64,000 bases of DNA from Xiphias gladius (Eukaryota > Chordata > Actinopteri > Istiophoriformes > Xiphiidae). Positions within the stretch are counted from its first letter, which is position 1, and each line of letters starts with the position of its first letter. Shown in pieces: positions 1-12,448 of this stretch. Both the position numbers and the translations under genes were made by a program. The stretch lies in contig NC_053419.1 of the NCBI RefSeq assembly GCF_016859285.1, positions 11,186,501 through 11,250,500 on the forward strand, read 5' to 3'. The notes beneath the pieces were generated by a model, which was not told the DNA's origin, searched no databases, and saw only the letters and a program-made list of their open reading frames with translations.

Positions 1-340
1 ATATTGTGCAATAATGCGCAAAGGAAATGGAGCTGCTCACTGCTGGAAAACAAACTAATCATGAATAGTGGAACGAATACACCGAGGACAAATAAATATT
101 AGATCTTTGGTAAAACATTTTGCAGTCTTTTTGTAAAGTTTAATTGGCAGTAAAACTCAAAACCCATGGTTTGTTGACACAACACTGTATGGTAATGATT
201 TCTTCTGTACTAGCTGGTAATAACAGTTTACTATGAAAATTAGTTTATAATACATACTGAAAATAAAAAATAGTGTTGTATGAACTTGGGACAGTTCTTT
301 ACTTCCTCGAGGTAATGAAAATGAAAAAAATCAAACATGC

Positions 341-346
341 TTTATT
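341..346 (-). terminator. Candidate poly(A) signal of the 60-aa gene
   Basis: On the minus strand this reads AATAAA, about 425 bases downstream of the stop codon at 771-773. It is the first canonical signal I noticed downstream of the gene, so the 3' UTR probably occupies about 320-770. No transcript data support it. Confidence 0.4.
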
Positions 347-770
347 CAGGCAGAGTTACCAGATTCAACTGAGACTCAAAACCACAGTTACAATAATTAG
401 GCATCTTTATATAAAGTCTTTGGGATAACTTTGTAGTCCAGGTTAAAAGCCCTCCCTCACTGTATATGAACAGATACAAGTTTTAACGAGTCTTTTATCT
501 CAGAGTTATGACAAAGAAAAATTTGAATAGGAAAAAAAGTTTAAACATAATTGTAATAAACGGAAATGAAATTTGGTCAGTCATAGAGTTATCAGTTATT
601 CCGTGGAGTGGAAGGGCCGACATGCTGGATTATATAGTCTAACTCTCCCTCAGTGAAAACTGCCAAAAAGGCTCAAAAAGTAGTCCAAATGATCACAACC
701 CGTCCAAAACATCGAATAAAAAGTAACCCATAATGACGGAAAACTTGTTGAAAGCAAAGGCTGTCAATAA

Positions 771-1579
771 TTAGTCATTCCATACCATGGTGGTCTGCAT
801 CCTCTCCTCCACAAACTGTTGCACTCGAGCTTTGATGTCATTTTTACTGCTCAACAGTACCTAAAAAACGCAAGTCAGGTTAGCAACGTTTCTTAAATCG
901 AATACAACATTGACTCAACTGCCCATGAAGCTGTTCATGATAAAGTCATCGCTGCTATGTCTGTCGTTTCACATATATTCTAAAAGAAACTGTGGCGCTT
1001 ACTGAACTGGTCCATTTGCACAGATCTCCATCCTCCTCTCCATGGTTGTCCATCCTGTAAGACAATAGCGCTCGTGAACGCTGCGCCTGTAACCCAGATA
1101 TAACCTGACATTTGGGTAGAATCGCACAGAGACAGTAGCTTTATATGTGAGAAGGTTACACTTCATGGAGAGGTCGCAAGTTGCTGGAAAAAAAAGGGGA
1201 AACTATGAAAAGAAGACCGTGGATTTGTCAATTAGCAGCATTCTGCCAGCCACCCTCAATGTCTAGCTTCGTGTCCTGCTTTACACGCAACTTCGTGGCA
1301 TAACGTGTTTACGACAGCAGGTATAATTAACCATCAACAAAGTAACTGGCGGCCGATGTTTATTTCAACTGATTTATGTAATATATTCTCAACATCAGCT
1401 ATAGCTTAGCGTTAGCTAAAATAACATTAGCTTGCAGCTGGCTGACTGAGGTTAGCCGCCTTACCAGTTATTATAAATAACTAAAGTCAACTTCACATTC
1501 AAGCATTATGAATCTATCACTGTGAACACCTGGCTTACTTTTCGAGGATTTCTGCCGCGCTGCTGCAGGACAGTGACAT
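771..1579 (-). CDS. Unrecognised small protein gene, 3 exons, 60 aa
   Basis: I do not recognise this protein. Three exons join with consensus splice sites: exon 1 1539-1579 (ATG at 1577-1579, donor GTAAGC), exon 2 1003-1054 (acceptor TTACAG, donor GTAAGC) and exon 3 771-860 (acceptor TTTTAG, stop TAA). They sum to 183 nt, or 60 residues plus stop. The protein starts MSLSCSSAAEILEK, has an acidic centre (DNHGEEDGDLCKW) and ends with a likely amphipathic helix (KNDIKARVQQFVEER) and MVWND. There is no signal peptide or membrane segment. Support is the chain of good splice sites, the kept frame and the AATAAA downstream; no family assignment supports it. The sequence upstream of 1580 looks like a promoter region. 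It could be a fragment of a larger gene with further 5' exons. Confidence 0.5.
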
Positions 1580-3562
1580 TTCAAAACAGACGATGGCGCG
1601 ATGTTGGCAGGTAGCTAACAAAGTTTTCTGTATGCAGTCACTTGCTTAGCCCCGCCCATGATACTACGCCCACCAATAGCGTTTTTGATGTCTGCTGTTG
1701 CCTTGGTACCACTCAAAGCACTCACCCAATCAGGAGCGGATCAGGCACTCCTGGTCTACTCTAGTCTTCCTGTTTACAACATTAAAAGAAGGTGATCATC
1801 TAACAAAGATCCTCTGGACCAAGTTTATATTTACACAACACAATGTTTAAGTAAAAGAATTAAGGCTTTTAACGTAGGCTTTTGGTCAGTAGTTGAGAAG
1901 CACAATATTATGTATTGTAAGTACTGTTATATTAAAATATTATATGAAAGCTGCAGTTGTGGAAAGTAACTAAGTACATTTACTCAAGTACTAACTACAT
2001 TGTTGAAGAGCTTATACCTTACTCAAGTATTTCTGTTTTAGGCGACTTTATACTTCTACTCCACTATATTTACTTGACAGCTGTAGTTACTAGTTGCTTT
2101 GTTGATTAGGATTTAAAAAAAAACTGAGCATTTAAAACTATATAATAATAACAATGCATTTTAAAGTTGTTAAAATTAGCACCACCTTGACCAGTTACAA
2201 TGCTGCTTACATGCATGTGTGATGAAAAACCAATGATATAATAGCCTATAAATAACAAAAAAACATTAACTGAAACCATTTTTGCTTGCGTAATGTGCAA
2301 TTTGATATTTTATGTACATTTGCTGTTATTTCTGTTTGAATTTTAATGCATTTTTACATTGTTGTATAGCCACTTTTACATAAGTAAAGGATCTGTATAC
2401 TTTTTTTCCACCACTGTAAAGCTGTGAGATGTGTTTAAAAGAAATTACACAAATATTGTAGCCTCTTATAAAATTTTTAGTTCACAACATAAATATGTAA
2501 CATAAATATATAATTTAGATACACCATGGTTCCATGATATTACATTCCTACTTTTTTAACGTTTTTATTACATTTTATTAAATTATTTCTGTTTCTGGGA
2601 ACGAACAGGCATGGAAACATTTCATGTAATACATTTCTAGAAGATCAAGAAAAGGGGGTAAAAAGACACATACATATACAGGTACAGACATACAGTATGT
2701 ACACATATTATTCAGCAAATAATGTATAAACTGTTGCTCCTTTCCTAAAACAAATTAGATATTAGATACAACAACAACAAAAATTGCTGCTTAATACTTC
2801 GTTGTTTCTTTATTCCCCCATCCAAAACTAGCCTTATAATCAGACTGAACTGCCGTTTTGTTTCATTTTATTATTCATTATTGTGTCATAATTTCCATCA
2901 TTGTTTTTATTTATATTCTCATTAATTATTCTTTTTGAATTGCTTAAAAAGTTGGAAATGTGGACATCGATTCTGTCCTATCCTTTGTATTGGTGAAAAA
3001 TGTTATTTGTTCTTTTAAAAATTTAAAGCACAAAGTCTGTGTCTGGCTTATCCATAGTCATTTGTTTTTAACTTTATGAACATGTAAAAAGACATAAATT
3101 TAGTTCCTGTCTCACCTCATTCATACAACAATGTAACAAATTATCTGCAACCAACATTAAGTAAATGCTTAGATACACTACATGCATGCACAATGAGACA
3201 TAACCTAAATATTCTGTGGGATTCACACTGCTTTCTCTCTCTTACAGGGGCTGAATAAGAAATCCACAATAGTTCAACCAGAGCATGCAGTAGTACATAC
3301 AAATATACATTTTAAGAAATTTAAAAAGTAAACTTAACTTGAAAAACTTAAAAAGTAACAGCAATACTTTTTATAGAAAGCTAATTATTGAACATGTAAT
3401 TGCAAACAATTTTCTTTATCCAGACTCATATTATTTTGGCACAAATAAAACATTAATTGTGTACAGTTTTCAGGCATTTTGACAGCTTTTCTCTTTTGTC
3501 CCTGCATTTTCATTCAACTCTTCTTTGTTCTCACTTATGTTGCTTCATCTCTCCCTCTTGAT
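1580..3562. other. Intergenic: 60-aa gene promoter side and clic3 3' flank
   Basis: No coding exon is seen. It holds a short transposable element (1953-2416) and AT-rich sequence. The part next to clic3 (about 2900-3562) is probably the clic3 3' UTR: minus-strand AATAAA occurs at 2906-2911. The end of the UTR cannot be fixed from sequence. Confidence 0.4.
1953..2416. mobile_element. Short teleost TIR element with AAGTAC-rich ends
   Basis: The left end (GTTGTGGAAAGTAACTAAG) and right end (TTCCACCACTGTAAA) are imperfect inverted repeats around a non-coding core rich in TACTTTATACTTCTACTCC. I recognise the terminal and core wording as a very common non-autonomous repeat of ray-finned fish. Its superfamily (possibly hAT) is inference. 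The core is diverged, so the copy is old. Confidence 0.6.
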
Positions 3563-6500
3563 CTATTTGTTCAGGTACTTGGCCACAGATTGGTAGGCAA
3601 TGAGGATCTCTGAGTCATTTGGGCAGGTGTAGCGAAACTCATCTTGTTTGTATGCGTTATCAAGGTAACGTGTCAGACCTTTCAGCTCTGCAGGGATGGT
3701 AAAGTCACGATACTCCTTACAAACCACCTGGGGGAAGAGGGGAGATTGTATAATTTGCAAAAATACAGCAGTGGAATTTAGATAACATATTAGAAGGAAA
3801 TGTCAGTTGTCTTTGATATTAGCAAAAACATTTAATCTGTTCCTCTTTACCGTTGAGATCATCATAAAGAGATTTCTTTCCTCCATGATGGAAATTAAGT
3901 CTTTTTTATACAGTGAGTGCTGTTGACCTCTGCTCACCTTGACAATGTGGAGTTTGGGAAGCAAGTTACAGTCGGCCAAGGTGAGGGTTTCACCATCCAG
4001 GTAGAGGCGTGAGGACTCAGTGGCATTTGGGTTTTGGTCCAGCTCATGTGGGAGAGGCGTCTCCAGGTACATGTTCAGCTTCACCAGAGTTGATAGAAAT
4101 TTCTTCTCTAGCACTGAAAGACAGCCAGGTGTAATAGTCTCTACAGGTCACAGTCTCCCTCACGTGGCTACATATCAAACGTAAAACACTGTATAATTCA
4201 TTTTGAACTAAAGCCCTTACTGTCATTTAATCCGGGATTGGGATTCTTTATGTATCCTGAGAATTTTCGGAAGATGTCTTCTCCAGCACCGTTGGACTCT
4301 TTGTATCGACAGCACAATTTCGGATACCTACCATTGTTAGAATAAAAATGTTGTGAGTGTGGGTCGGTGCGATAATGAGGGAGATACTTGAATGTGTTTC
4401 AAGAACTAAAAAATACCCGACATGAAATATATTAAACCATCAGTTTGTCTTTAAAAATGTCTCTACGTTTGTGTTTTTGAATGAAAATGGGACGCAGTCC
4501 ACTAACTGTGGTGGGGCTAAGGTCTCCTCCAGGAACTCCTCAATCTTGTTAGTGTCCGTTTTGACCTCTTCGTTGTAGAGGAGGAAGGGAGGCTGAGAGC
4601 CTGGAGCCAAAGCTTTCAGCAGATCAGGTGCACTGTAACAGAAGAGCCGGAAAAAAACAAGGTTTAGCTTACCAGCATTGATCAGATAATAAAAATGACA
4701 AGCTTCCTTGTCTTGAACCAAACAAAGACCAAGCACAAGCATGACAACCTCACTTTTATATAATAACTGCCATGACTGTTTCCTCTCATTTTCTTTGGCT
4801 GCATTTCCTAATTCCTAAGTTTAGATTTCAGGAGGAAGATAATCTTTTGAGTTTCTTGTCATTGTTGTTTTGCAGTTTATTGTTATATATTAACACCATT
4901 ACATCACTACTGCCTTTGCATTCAAAATATCCCCCTTACCTTCAAATGGATCCATGGCACTCTACCTTCTTAGGACTGTAGCCAGGATTTTAGGAATACT
5001 AGGGTCAATCCCTTAATCCCCTCCAAAAATGTAAGCAAGACACCACAAAGTGTCTCTAAATTTTATCTTATCTTTTGAGTTTTTTATATTAATTTATTCA
5101 GTTAACTGTTCAATTGAAGTATATTTCTGTGAATTTCAATCCACCGAACATTTAAGGAAACTTGCAAAAACTGGACAGTTTTACTGTCTGAGAAGATCTT
5201 CTCATTTTTGGGCTACTATTTTCATGCCTGTTGCTTACTACTTTGTACATTCTAATTCCTATTGATTAGAATTATTTGTCATTGTTGTTATAGTCTTACA
5301 TTAATGCAGTGTGGTGACAGCGAGCAGGAAGTTCCTGGGTTTAATCTTCCTGGAGAGGTATGCTTCAAATTACTCACAGTCCAAAGATATGTTGGTAAAT
5401 TTAACTGGAAACTACACACCGACCAAAAGAACAAATATTCTAGGAGTGTGAAAGTATTCCTCTGTCCATATGTGTTATTATTGTAGGCTTATTGTGCCTA
5501 TTGTACCCTTTTTACCCAAAGCATGCTGCTATAGGTTCCAGTCCCCCTGCAGCCCTGCCTCAACTCCAGTGGGTGGAACACTTTCTTAATAGAACATTGG
5601 CATGTTTGTGTTATGCCTCATATCAATCCTTCTTTTAAAGTCTCCTTGAGATACAGGGGTTGGGAACAATAAGATGAACACAGTGCAATACTATAGTCTT
5701 AACATAAATGCAACTTTCAAATTGCCTGAAATGTTTGTTGAAATTTCAGCAGGAAGCAGTCTAGGTAAATTTATATAAAACAAGGTAGAATGTTTTAATT
5801 ATTACACTATATTGCAGGTGTATGTGTTAATGTGTCTAACCCCTGTCAGTCTCAAAGACAAGACCGAATACTTTGGGAAGAAAATTAAAGTGCTCTTACC
5901 GCTTCATGTCCACAGTGGTGAGGGTAAAGTTGACCCCTTTTAACCAAAGAATCATGAAGAGTCTGTGACAGAAGGGGCAGTTCCCCACACTCTCAGCGTC
6001 CACACTGGCCTGACAGACAAACAGACATTTCATTATAAACACATACGCTTTTACACTGATTGCAAAAGGTGAAGTGAAAACAATACAAGCAAATACATTT
6101 TTGAAATGGCACACTGGTAATTAGCGCAACAATGTAAACGACAGTGAAAACATGGACAGGTATTCTTGCCGAGCCTGCTCTGCTCTGACAGTCTAATAGC
6201 AACTGCTGAGGAATTTTAAATGGAGGGTTGAAGCTCCTTTCCACCCAGATTAAACAACCAAGTATTTAAATGGTGTTTGTCAACTAAGCTATATCGTATT
6301 GTATATTTTCCACTACAGTCTGATATTTCTGAGTCAGAGATTTGTGGTCTGTGTGGAAGCTAAGGCATTTTTAAAGGGCAGGACACAGGTTTCCAAACTG
6401 GACAGGTCTCTTTTCAGTTTCTGCTGTTCACTGATACAACAGTGCAGCACAAAATAGACGCTTCAGCTGTATCATTTTTAACTACAGATATACATACAGA

Positions 6501-6948
6501 TATAGATATAGATATAATTACCATGAAATGCATTACAGTATGATAATATGAGAGTCTTACAAGCCTTTAAGCACTGACATTTTGTAATAAACACACTTTG
6601 ACAAGCTAGAGCACCATGTTTGAAAGTCCCATAATATATCAAAAAATAAATAAAAGATTATCAATTAACAAAGTAGCTAAACAATACTGAAGCAGACACC
6701 TCTGAGATTTAGGTCCATAAGGAAAGCAGCTAACTAAAAATTAAAAGAAGAAACTACTTATTTACTTGTATATTAGTTAAAATAACTGCAAGCTTACTGA
6801 ACTCTGGATACAAATAGATACTGCATTTATACTGTTTTATCCACATCTGTAGTACCAGTTTCAAGGAGTTTTTTTTAAACACATAACACATCACAATTAT
6901 TGTAGTTCTTACCTTAACGAAGAGTTCAATCTTCGGGGCCTCGGCCAT
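3563..6948 (-). CDS. clic3: Chloride intracellular channel protein 3 (CLIC3)
   Basis: CLIC family proteins are soluble glutathione-transferase-fold proteins with glutaredoxin-like redox activity that can also associate with membranes. Six exons were read: 6913-6948, 5900-6009, 4507-4632, 4221-4327, 3938-4113 and 3563-3727. They total 720 nt, or 239 aa, close to human CLIC3 (236). The 110, 126 and 107 nt of exons 2-4 match what I recall of CLIC genes. The redox motif CPFC is at residues 23-26, followed by the hydrophobic putative membrane segment ([11 protein letters not shown]). The C-terminal all-helical half has [14 protein letters not shown] and ends [19 protein letters not shown]3 is preferred over CLIC1/2 because of [31 protein letters not shown] and [13 protein letters not shown], and because fut7 and npdc1 lie nearby as in human. 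An in-frame ATG at 6978 would add ten residues; the ATG at 6948 gives the family-like [12 protein letters not shown]. Confidence 0.93.
5308..5577 (+). repeat. Degenerate tRNA-type SINE in clic3 intron 2
   Basis: It contains diverged phrases of a common fish SINE: a B-box-like GTTCCTGGGTTTAATC stretch, then CACAGTCCAAAGATATG, and near the end GGTTCCAGTCCCCCTGCAG. The order and spacing fit the family, with substitutions and a possible insertion in the middle. It is not expressed as a gene. Confidence 0.55.
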
Positions 6949-7796
6949 CTCTCTTTCTCTCTTTCGTGTTATGTCCATTTATGTCCTCTGGATTGGTTTC
7001 TGGAACTGTCGATGCAAAGGCAAGCCAAAGATTTTAAAAAGAAACTGTGATTGTGAAGTTTATATTCCTATGTAATAATGACCACTTTGCAGTCTCATTC
7101 CTTCATTCATACAAACACTCTCACACACTTCACTTTCTAGAGGTTTTGATGAAACTGGTGGTAAGGTGTATTAGTGAAGCCTATACTCACACTGGTGGTC
7201 ACAGTCAGCAAGAACCCTGCTTTATCTTCCCTCCACATGTAACTTTTTTTTAAATTCTGCCGTTTTACCTCTCCCTCTCTTCACTGTGTCTGTTTCTGTT
7301 TTTTGTTCATCTCTCACCACACCTGTCAGGCTTTGAGAGGGAGCCTACACCCCCTCTGGCCTTTCCAGTCCAACCAGCAAATCTGGATTCCAGCATATTT
7401 TCTGGAAGAAATCTATCACTCTCAACCTGTTAATGTCCCAGTCTGTTCACTCTGTCTGTCCCCTTTTGCCCACTGTCTCTTCCTCTACATAAAACTGGTG
7501 AGTTAATTGATGAGTAGAGTAGGTGGATCATTAGAGGCTGACATTCAAGGAGATGGTTAACTGTATTTTATATTGTTTGTTTATGAGGCAAAATCCGAAA
7601 TTTGTAAGGTATCTAAAATGTTTAGAAATTACAACACAATGATCCAGTAAAATACTGTATATAAATAAACATTGCATATATGCAACAAAATTCATTTGAT
7701 AAACAGTGTAAAGATGTAAGGCATGGTGCACCTAGAATAACATATAAATATATTGGATTGCAACTTGTTCTACTGTCATTTTGTGGAGAAACTCAA

Positions 7797-8334
7797 TTAC
7801 CAAAAGTATGTTGATGACCAAACATTGCACTCATATTTGATTGTTGACCATCACGTGCCAAAACTATAAAACCTTTATATACAGGCCCCCTACGCTTCTG
7901 GGAAAGCTTTCCACAGGATTTGTGGAGCCTGCCTGCAGGGATTTTCTTTCATTTAGCCAAAAGAACATTCGTGAGGTCGGGTACTGATGTTGGGCCATGA
8001 GGGTTGGATCACAGTTGTTGTTTAATCCCAAAGATGTTGGATCTTGAGGTCAGGGCTCTGTGCAGGACAGTCCAGGTCTCCCACACTGAACTCAGAAAAC
8101 TACGGTATTTATTTATGGCCCCCACTTTGTGCATGGGGCATTGTCATCTGTGAACGGGAATGGGCTTTCCCCCAAAGTACTGCCACAAAGTTGGAAGCCT
8201 TATACAATATCAGTGTTGTATGCTGTAGCATTCAGATATTTCTTAATTTGAACTAAGGCGATGAGCCAAAACTAACAGCCCTAAAACAAAAATACACAAA
8301 GTGTGTGTTCGCATACCTTTGGCCATATAGTGTG
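7797..8334 (-). mobile_element. Internally deleted Tc1/mariner-like element
   Basis: The right end carries the terminal repeat text TTTGGCCATATAGTGTGTA, and the interior matches the reverse-strand transposase region of a widespread fish Tc1-like family (CTTCTGGGAAAGCTTTCCAC, GAGGTCGGGTACTGATGTTGG, GTTGGATCTTGAGGTCAGGG, TTGCCACAAAGTTGGAAGC read on plus). More than half of a full element is missing and stops are present, so it encodes no transposase. The left boundary is approximate. Confidence 0.75.
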
Positions 8335-9630
8335 TATTTTTCTCTCCATGTCAAAAACATTACGAGGTTTGAGGAAATGGTCCCACTGAGGACATGAGAT
8401 TCATCTTCATCTCAACTGAAATACAATACCTGAATTAATTTCTCTCTCTCGCGCTCTATGTCTGTCTTGTCCATAGTGTCTCTGTGTTTTGCTGTCTCAT
8501 TGCTTGCTTTCTGTCTTCCCCTCACTTTGATGTGTTTGTTTTGCGTTCATCCCGCAGCCTACTTTCAGTCGCTGATCAGCATTCATGACTGGCAGAAAAT
8601 GCTCTCATGTAGCAGGTATTTACTGAGGACACTGAGGTTTCTGTGATTGGAGACGGGAGGGAGAAACACCCCCCAAGCAAACTGACAGAAGGAAAACCAA
8701 GGCTGCAAGCTGAGAGGAGTGAGACACAGAGCTCTCTGTTTAATAATCCAGAAAGAAATGATTGAGGATCTGTATGGTAAAATGATTTTAAAACGTGTTT
8801 TGTTGTACTGTATAATAAAAGGAGGAAATCAAGTAGCATCAAATACCTGCCCCCCAGGCGTGTCCAAGATGCTCAGTATACTGTACATAGTAAAAAAAAT
8901 AATAATTTCATAGTATCAAATACACTGTATATAGATACAGTGAAAGTGAATAAAATACAAGTAAAAGTTGAAAAAAAAAATACAATGAAGTGCAAATGAT
9001 GGTGCAGTGCATAATTAAAGTTCAGGGTACTGTTTATAATGTTAAAAATGCAAACAATGTACAGAAAGGGGCATCTGTATCTATGTTTCAATAATAAATA
9101 GCCCAATAATAATTAAATAAACCAGCAACAATAGCTGTCTTTTTGACAGGTAAGGCAGTAATGCAGGGCCTGCATTGGATGATATTTCAGCTTACTGGGT
9201 CATATGAACGTGCTTTAACCTGGGGCTTCTGAGGGCCCAGTACAGTCTCCCATTTTACCCATTTGATGATCCAGCATCGCCTAGAGCTAATTACAAACAC
9301 AGGTCCAACGCCAATGCTTGGCAGTCTTATTAAGCAGGACACTCCCCTCTTGTGGTCTTTTTGTGTAAAACACATAGCATAACTGTAAACTTGACATGAA
9401 TTTGAACTGCAGTTGAGGATGTAGATGGGACACAGTTTTGATAGCACATGCAGAATAAGCTGGTCCACAGATAATTTAGTTCCATTTCTGTGGTGCAGAG
9501 AAGTGTGTCTGATGACTGTCTGTTCAGGTATTCATAAGGTCTGAAAGTCAGCTGATAGGGAACGGCAATTGTAAGCTAACAAGAAACTATGACTTCATGT
9601 TTCGATCATTTCAGCTAGGGCATGTTTCCT

Positions 9631-9632
<2 letters not shown>

Positions 9633-9711
<79 letters not shown>
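9633..9711. repeat. (CA)n microsatellite, about 39 units
   Basis: Uninterrupted CA dinucleotide run on the plus strand, the longest pure dinucleotide tract in the window. It is expected to be highly length-variable. Confidence 0.97.
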
Positions 9712-9713
<2 letters not shown>

Positions 9714-9954
9714 CATTTTTTAGCAACCAGGTGACAACCAGGTTCAAAGCAGTTGAATTTACTCAGTAGAATAAACAAATACATATTGAAACTGTTGTAG
9801 ACAAATAGAACAAAAAGTGTTAAAAACAGATAATACAACAAAAATATATATATATATTCCTGTAATGATCATTGTGGAATAAAAAAGATGACATGAACAT
9901 TATACATTTGGATGGAGAAATGAAACTTGTGAGGAGTCAAATAAGACCTGGAAC

Positions 9955-9988
9955 ATAACCCTCTATCTTGAGAAAGATAGAGGGTTAT
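9955..9988. repeat. Perfect 15-bp inverted repeat with GAGA loop
   Basis: ATAACCCTCTATCTT at 9955-9969 is followed by the loop GAGA and then its exact reverse complement at 9974-9988. There are no flanking transposon ends and no T-run of a bacterial-type terminator. Its function is unknown. Confidence 0.9.
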
Positions 9989-12448
9989 CAGCCACATCCT
10001 GCTGCTGGCACATCTGCTTGTTCATTTCTAAGTGCTAAAAAGGTTGACACCAACCTATTGATAGCACAAGTATGTCATTAATATACACTATAAAATAACA
10101 TTTTTTTGTATAAAGTTTTCGGCTTTTTTCCCCCTCTAAAGGCAACACATAGAGCTTTTTGCTGCTCAGACTGGTTTGGAACAGAGTCTGGGTAAAACAC
10201 GTGATTTGAATAGGTTTTAGTGTGCACACATGTCCAAATTAATTACATTAAAAGAATATTTTACTATCCACAATAGTTTCACTGATGATGATTCACCAGT
10301 GTGTGATCGCCCTTGTGTAACCACCATCTACATTTTAGACCATGTGAAACAGTTCCTCTTTTTCTTTCATTGCACATATGCAGCAAACAGCTGGTAATCA
10401 CACTTAGTTGTTTTACGGAGTTGTGTCAAAGAGTTAGAGGGGATAAAACTACATCATATTTACTAGAAGGCAGGAACTGAGGAGGATGTACACATAGAGA
10501 GAGGGAGCAGGTAACATAATGCTGAGCTCAAATCATATGCAGCAATCTTTCAAAGAGCCACACCTCATTTCCTTGAGAGGGGCTGTACCTTTGGTTTTTA
10601 GACACTTCAAGCTTAGCATTTTATTCTTACCAGCAGCAGCCAAAAATGGTATCAGTGGTGCCTGAGGATGGATCACAAACAAGTCATTTCATGATCAGGT
10701 TAGTGGAGGAAGCTTGGGGTTTTCTCTTTCTCGTAAAGCATCTCTCTGGTCAATGTGGTCTGAAATGTGCTGTTTTCACATACTCTTTTGTATCTGTTCA
10801 CTCTATGACAAAATCCACATGTCAGAGCACTTTGCACTGTCTGTGCACTGCATCCTGTGCAAATTTCATCTGTAAGTCTCAACCACAGAGGGCTCACCTA
10901 AAAATGAATGTCTCTAATAATATCCAATCATATCTGGATGCCCACTTTTTTATAAATTATTGTTATCGTGTTCTACAAAGACATGAACGTATGGCTGTCT
11001 CTGTACAGCAATGTGATCCAGAAACGACTTTTTCTCATTATATGGTGTCGTTTTAAGTAAAGATTTAAGCCTCAAAAGAAAGGGAATGAAATGAAATCTA
11101 CCTGAGCAGTTTGTTTTATGTTATCAGATGACAGGTGCAATTGGTAAAGTCTGCTTTTATAATCTCTGGTTATTGATGTAACCCAGTGAAGGTCTGTTTA
11201 TCTTAGTATCCTGGTTCTTCTTATTTCATCCTGCAGACTCCTCTTTGTTTATCTTGTGTCCAGATAGTGTAAGGCATGACAATGAAGGTTGCATTAACTG
11301 CCTCAGAACACACAAGTTACGAAAGACCTATTGTTGCAAATATGGATAATAATAATGGCAGCTTGCAGTCTGATGGGAGATTTGTTTTAGCTTTGTTGCT
11401 CGCTGCTGTCCTATTATAACGTGCAGAGCAGTGCAAAGAGCTATGCAAACCTGGATTAAAGCAATATTAGCAGCGAATAAGCCTGAATAAGTATTCAGTA
11501 ACAGCAGCAACAACATCATAATGTATCATGTAAAGGAAAAAATTGAAACATAACTTACATCCTGCTAGTTTTATTACTTTAGACAAAAAAGTCCATATCT
11601 GAAAACAGACACCATGTTTTATCTTGTAACCCATAAAAAGTTAAAATTTTGAGGTCCCATTCAAATCTCATTGAGTTCACAGCTATAGTGTGAGACTAAA
11701 AGTCACTCTCTAATAAAATAAGAGAGATATGGAGGGTTCATTATATCCACGACATCAATAACATCTCCATCTTTATTTACTGCACATTTTGTGGTAGTTT
11801 CCACAGGTTTGTGCAATGCAGTTTTTTAAAATTTATTTATTTATTAATTTGTTTATTTGCTACGATTGCTACGATTTTTCGCTTTCATGCACACATACAA
11901 GAACATTTGCCAGAATATCTTACCCTCTACAGCTCTTTGTCCTTTCTCACATCCTCTCTGAGTTTTATTAGTTCCTCATTTGTACCCAAGTAAGTAGCAG
12001 GACTTTTCCTTTGTCTTATGCAACGTGAAACCCTGTAGTATTGAGTCTGTGACCTGTTTTACCATTCTGCTTTCTTCATCTTTACGATTTCAAATTTCAT
12101 AAAATACCTTCCCAGGGGGGAACAGATACAGCAGTTAGCCAATAAATTTAAGGAAGGGAGAGAATTATCACAACGACCAATTACTTTTCTCTGTACCTTG
12201 ATTATATTGGATATTGGATTAATTAAAGAAACAAACAAACAAAGCAGGCACCCAGTTACCCTACAAATGTCATGAAATTTTTGTGTGCCCATCATTTTAA
12301 TGAAGGGTGTCAGTGGATGAGACTGACTGTGGCTACAGCAGTTATTTCTCTAAATACTCTCTCTTTTTTCCATTTAGGCAAAACCAAGCATACACAAGTT
12401 TCTCTTGAGTTGTGGTTGAACAGAGAAATGTCATGGTCTCTGATTTGA

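Larger units (their letters stand above)
6979..12448. other. Intergenic between divergent clic3 and fut7
   Basis: The two genes point away from each other, so this 5.5 kb holds both promoters. It contains a deleted Tc1-like element (7797-8334), a 79-bp (CA)n tract (9633-9711) and a perfect hairpin (9955-9988). The longest open frame (10646-11056 plus, 136 codons) has no recognisable domain, and I do not call it a gene. Untranslated fut7 exons could lie here but I cannot place them. Confidence 0.5.

Noticed and set aside
9611-9841. Open frame on minus with a long Cys-Val run
   Set aside because: It is a translation of the (CA)n microsatellite; other Val-Cys and Thr-His frames at 21020, 23502, 32278, 36889 and 51696 have the same cause.
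10646-11056. 136-codon open frame on plus upstream of fut7
   Set aside because: No recognisable domain, Cys- and His-rich low-complexity look, and no good splice context. It is most likely a chance frame.
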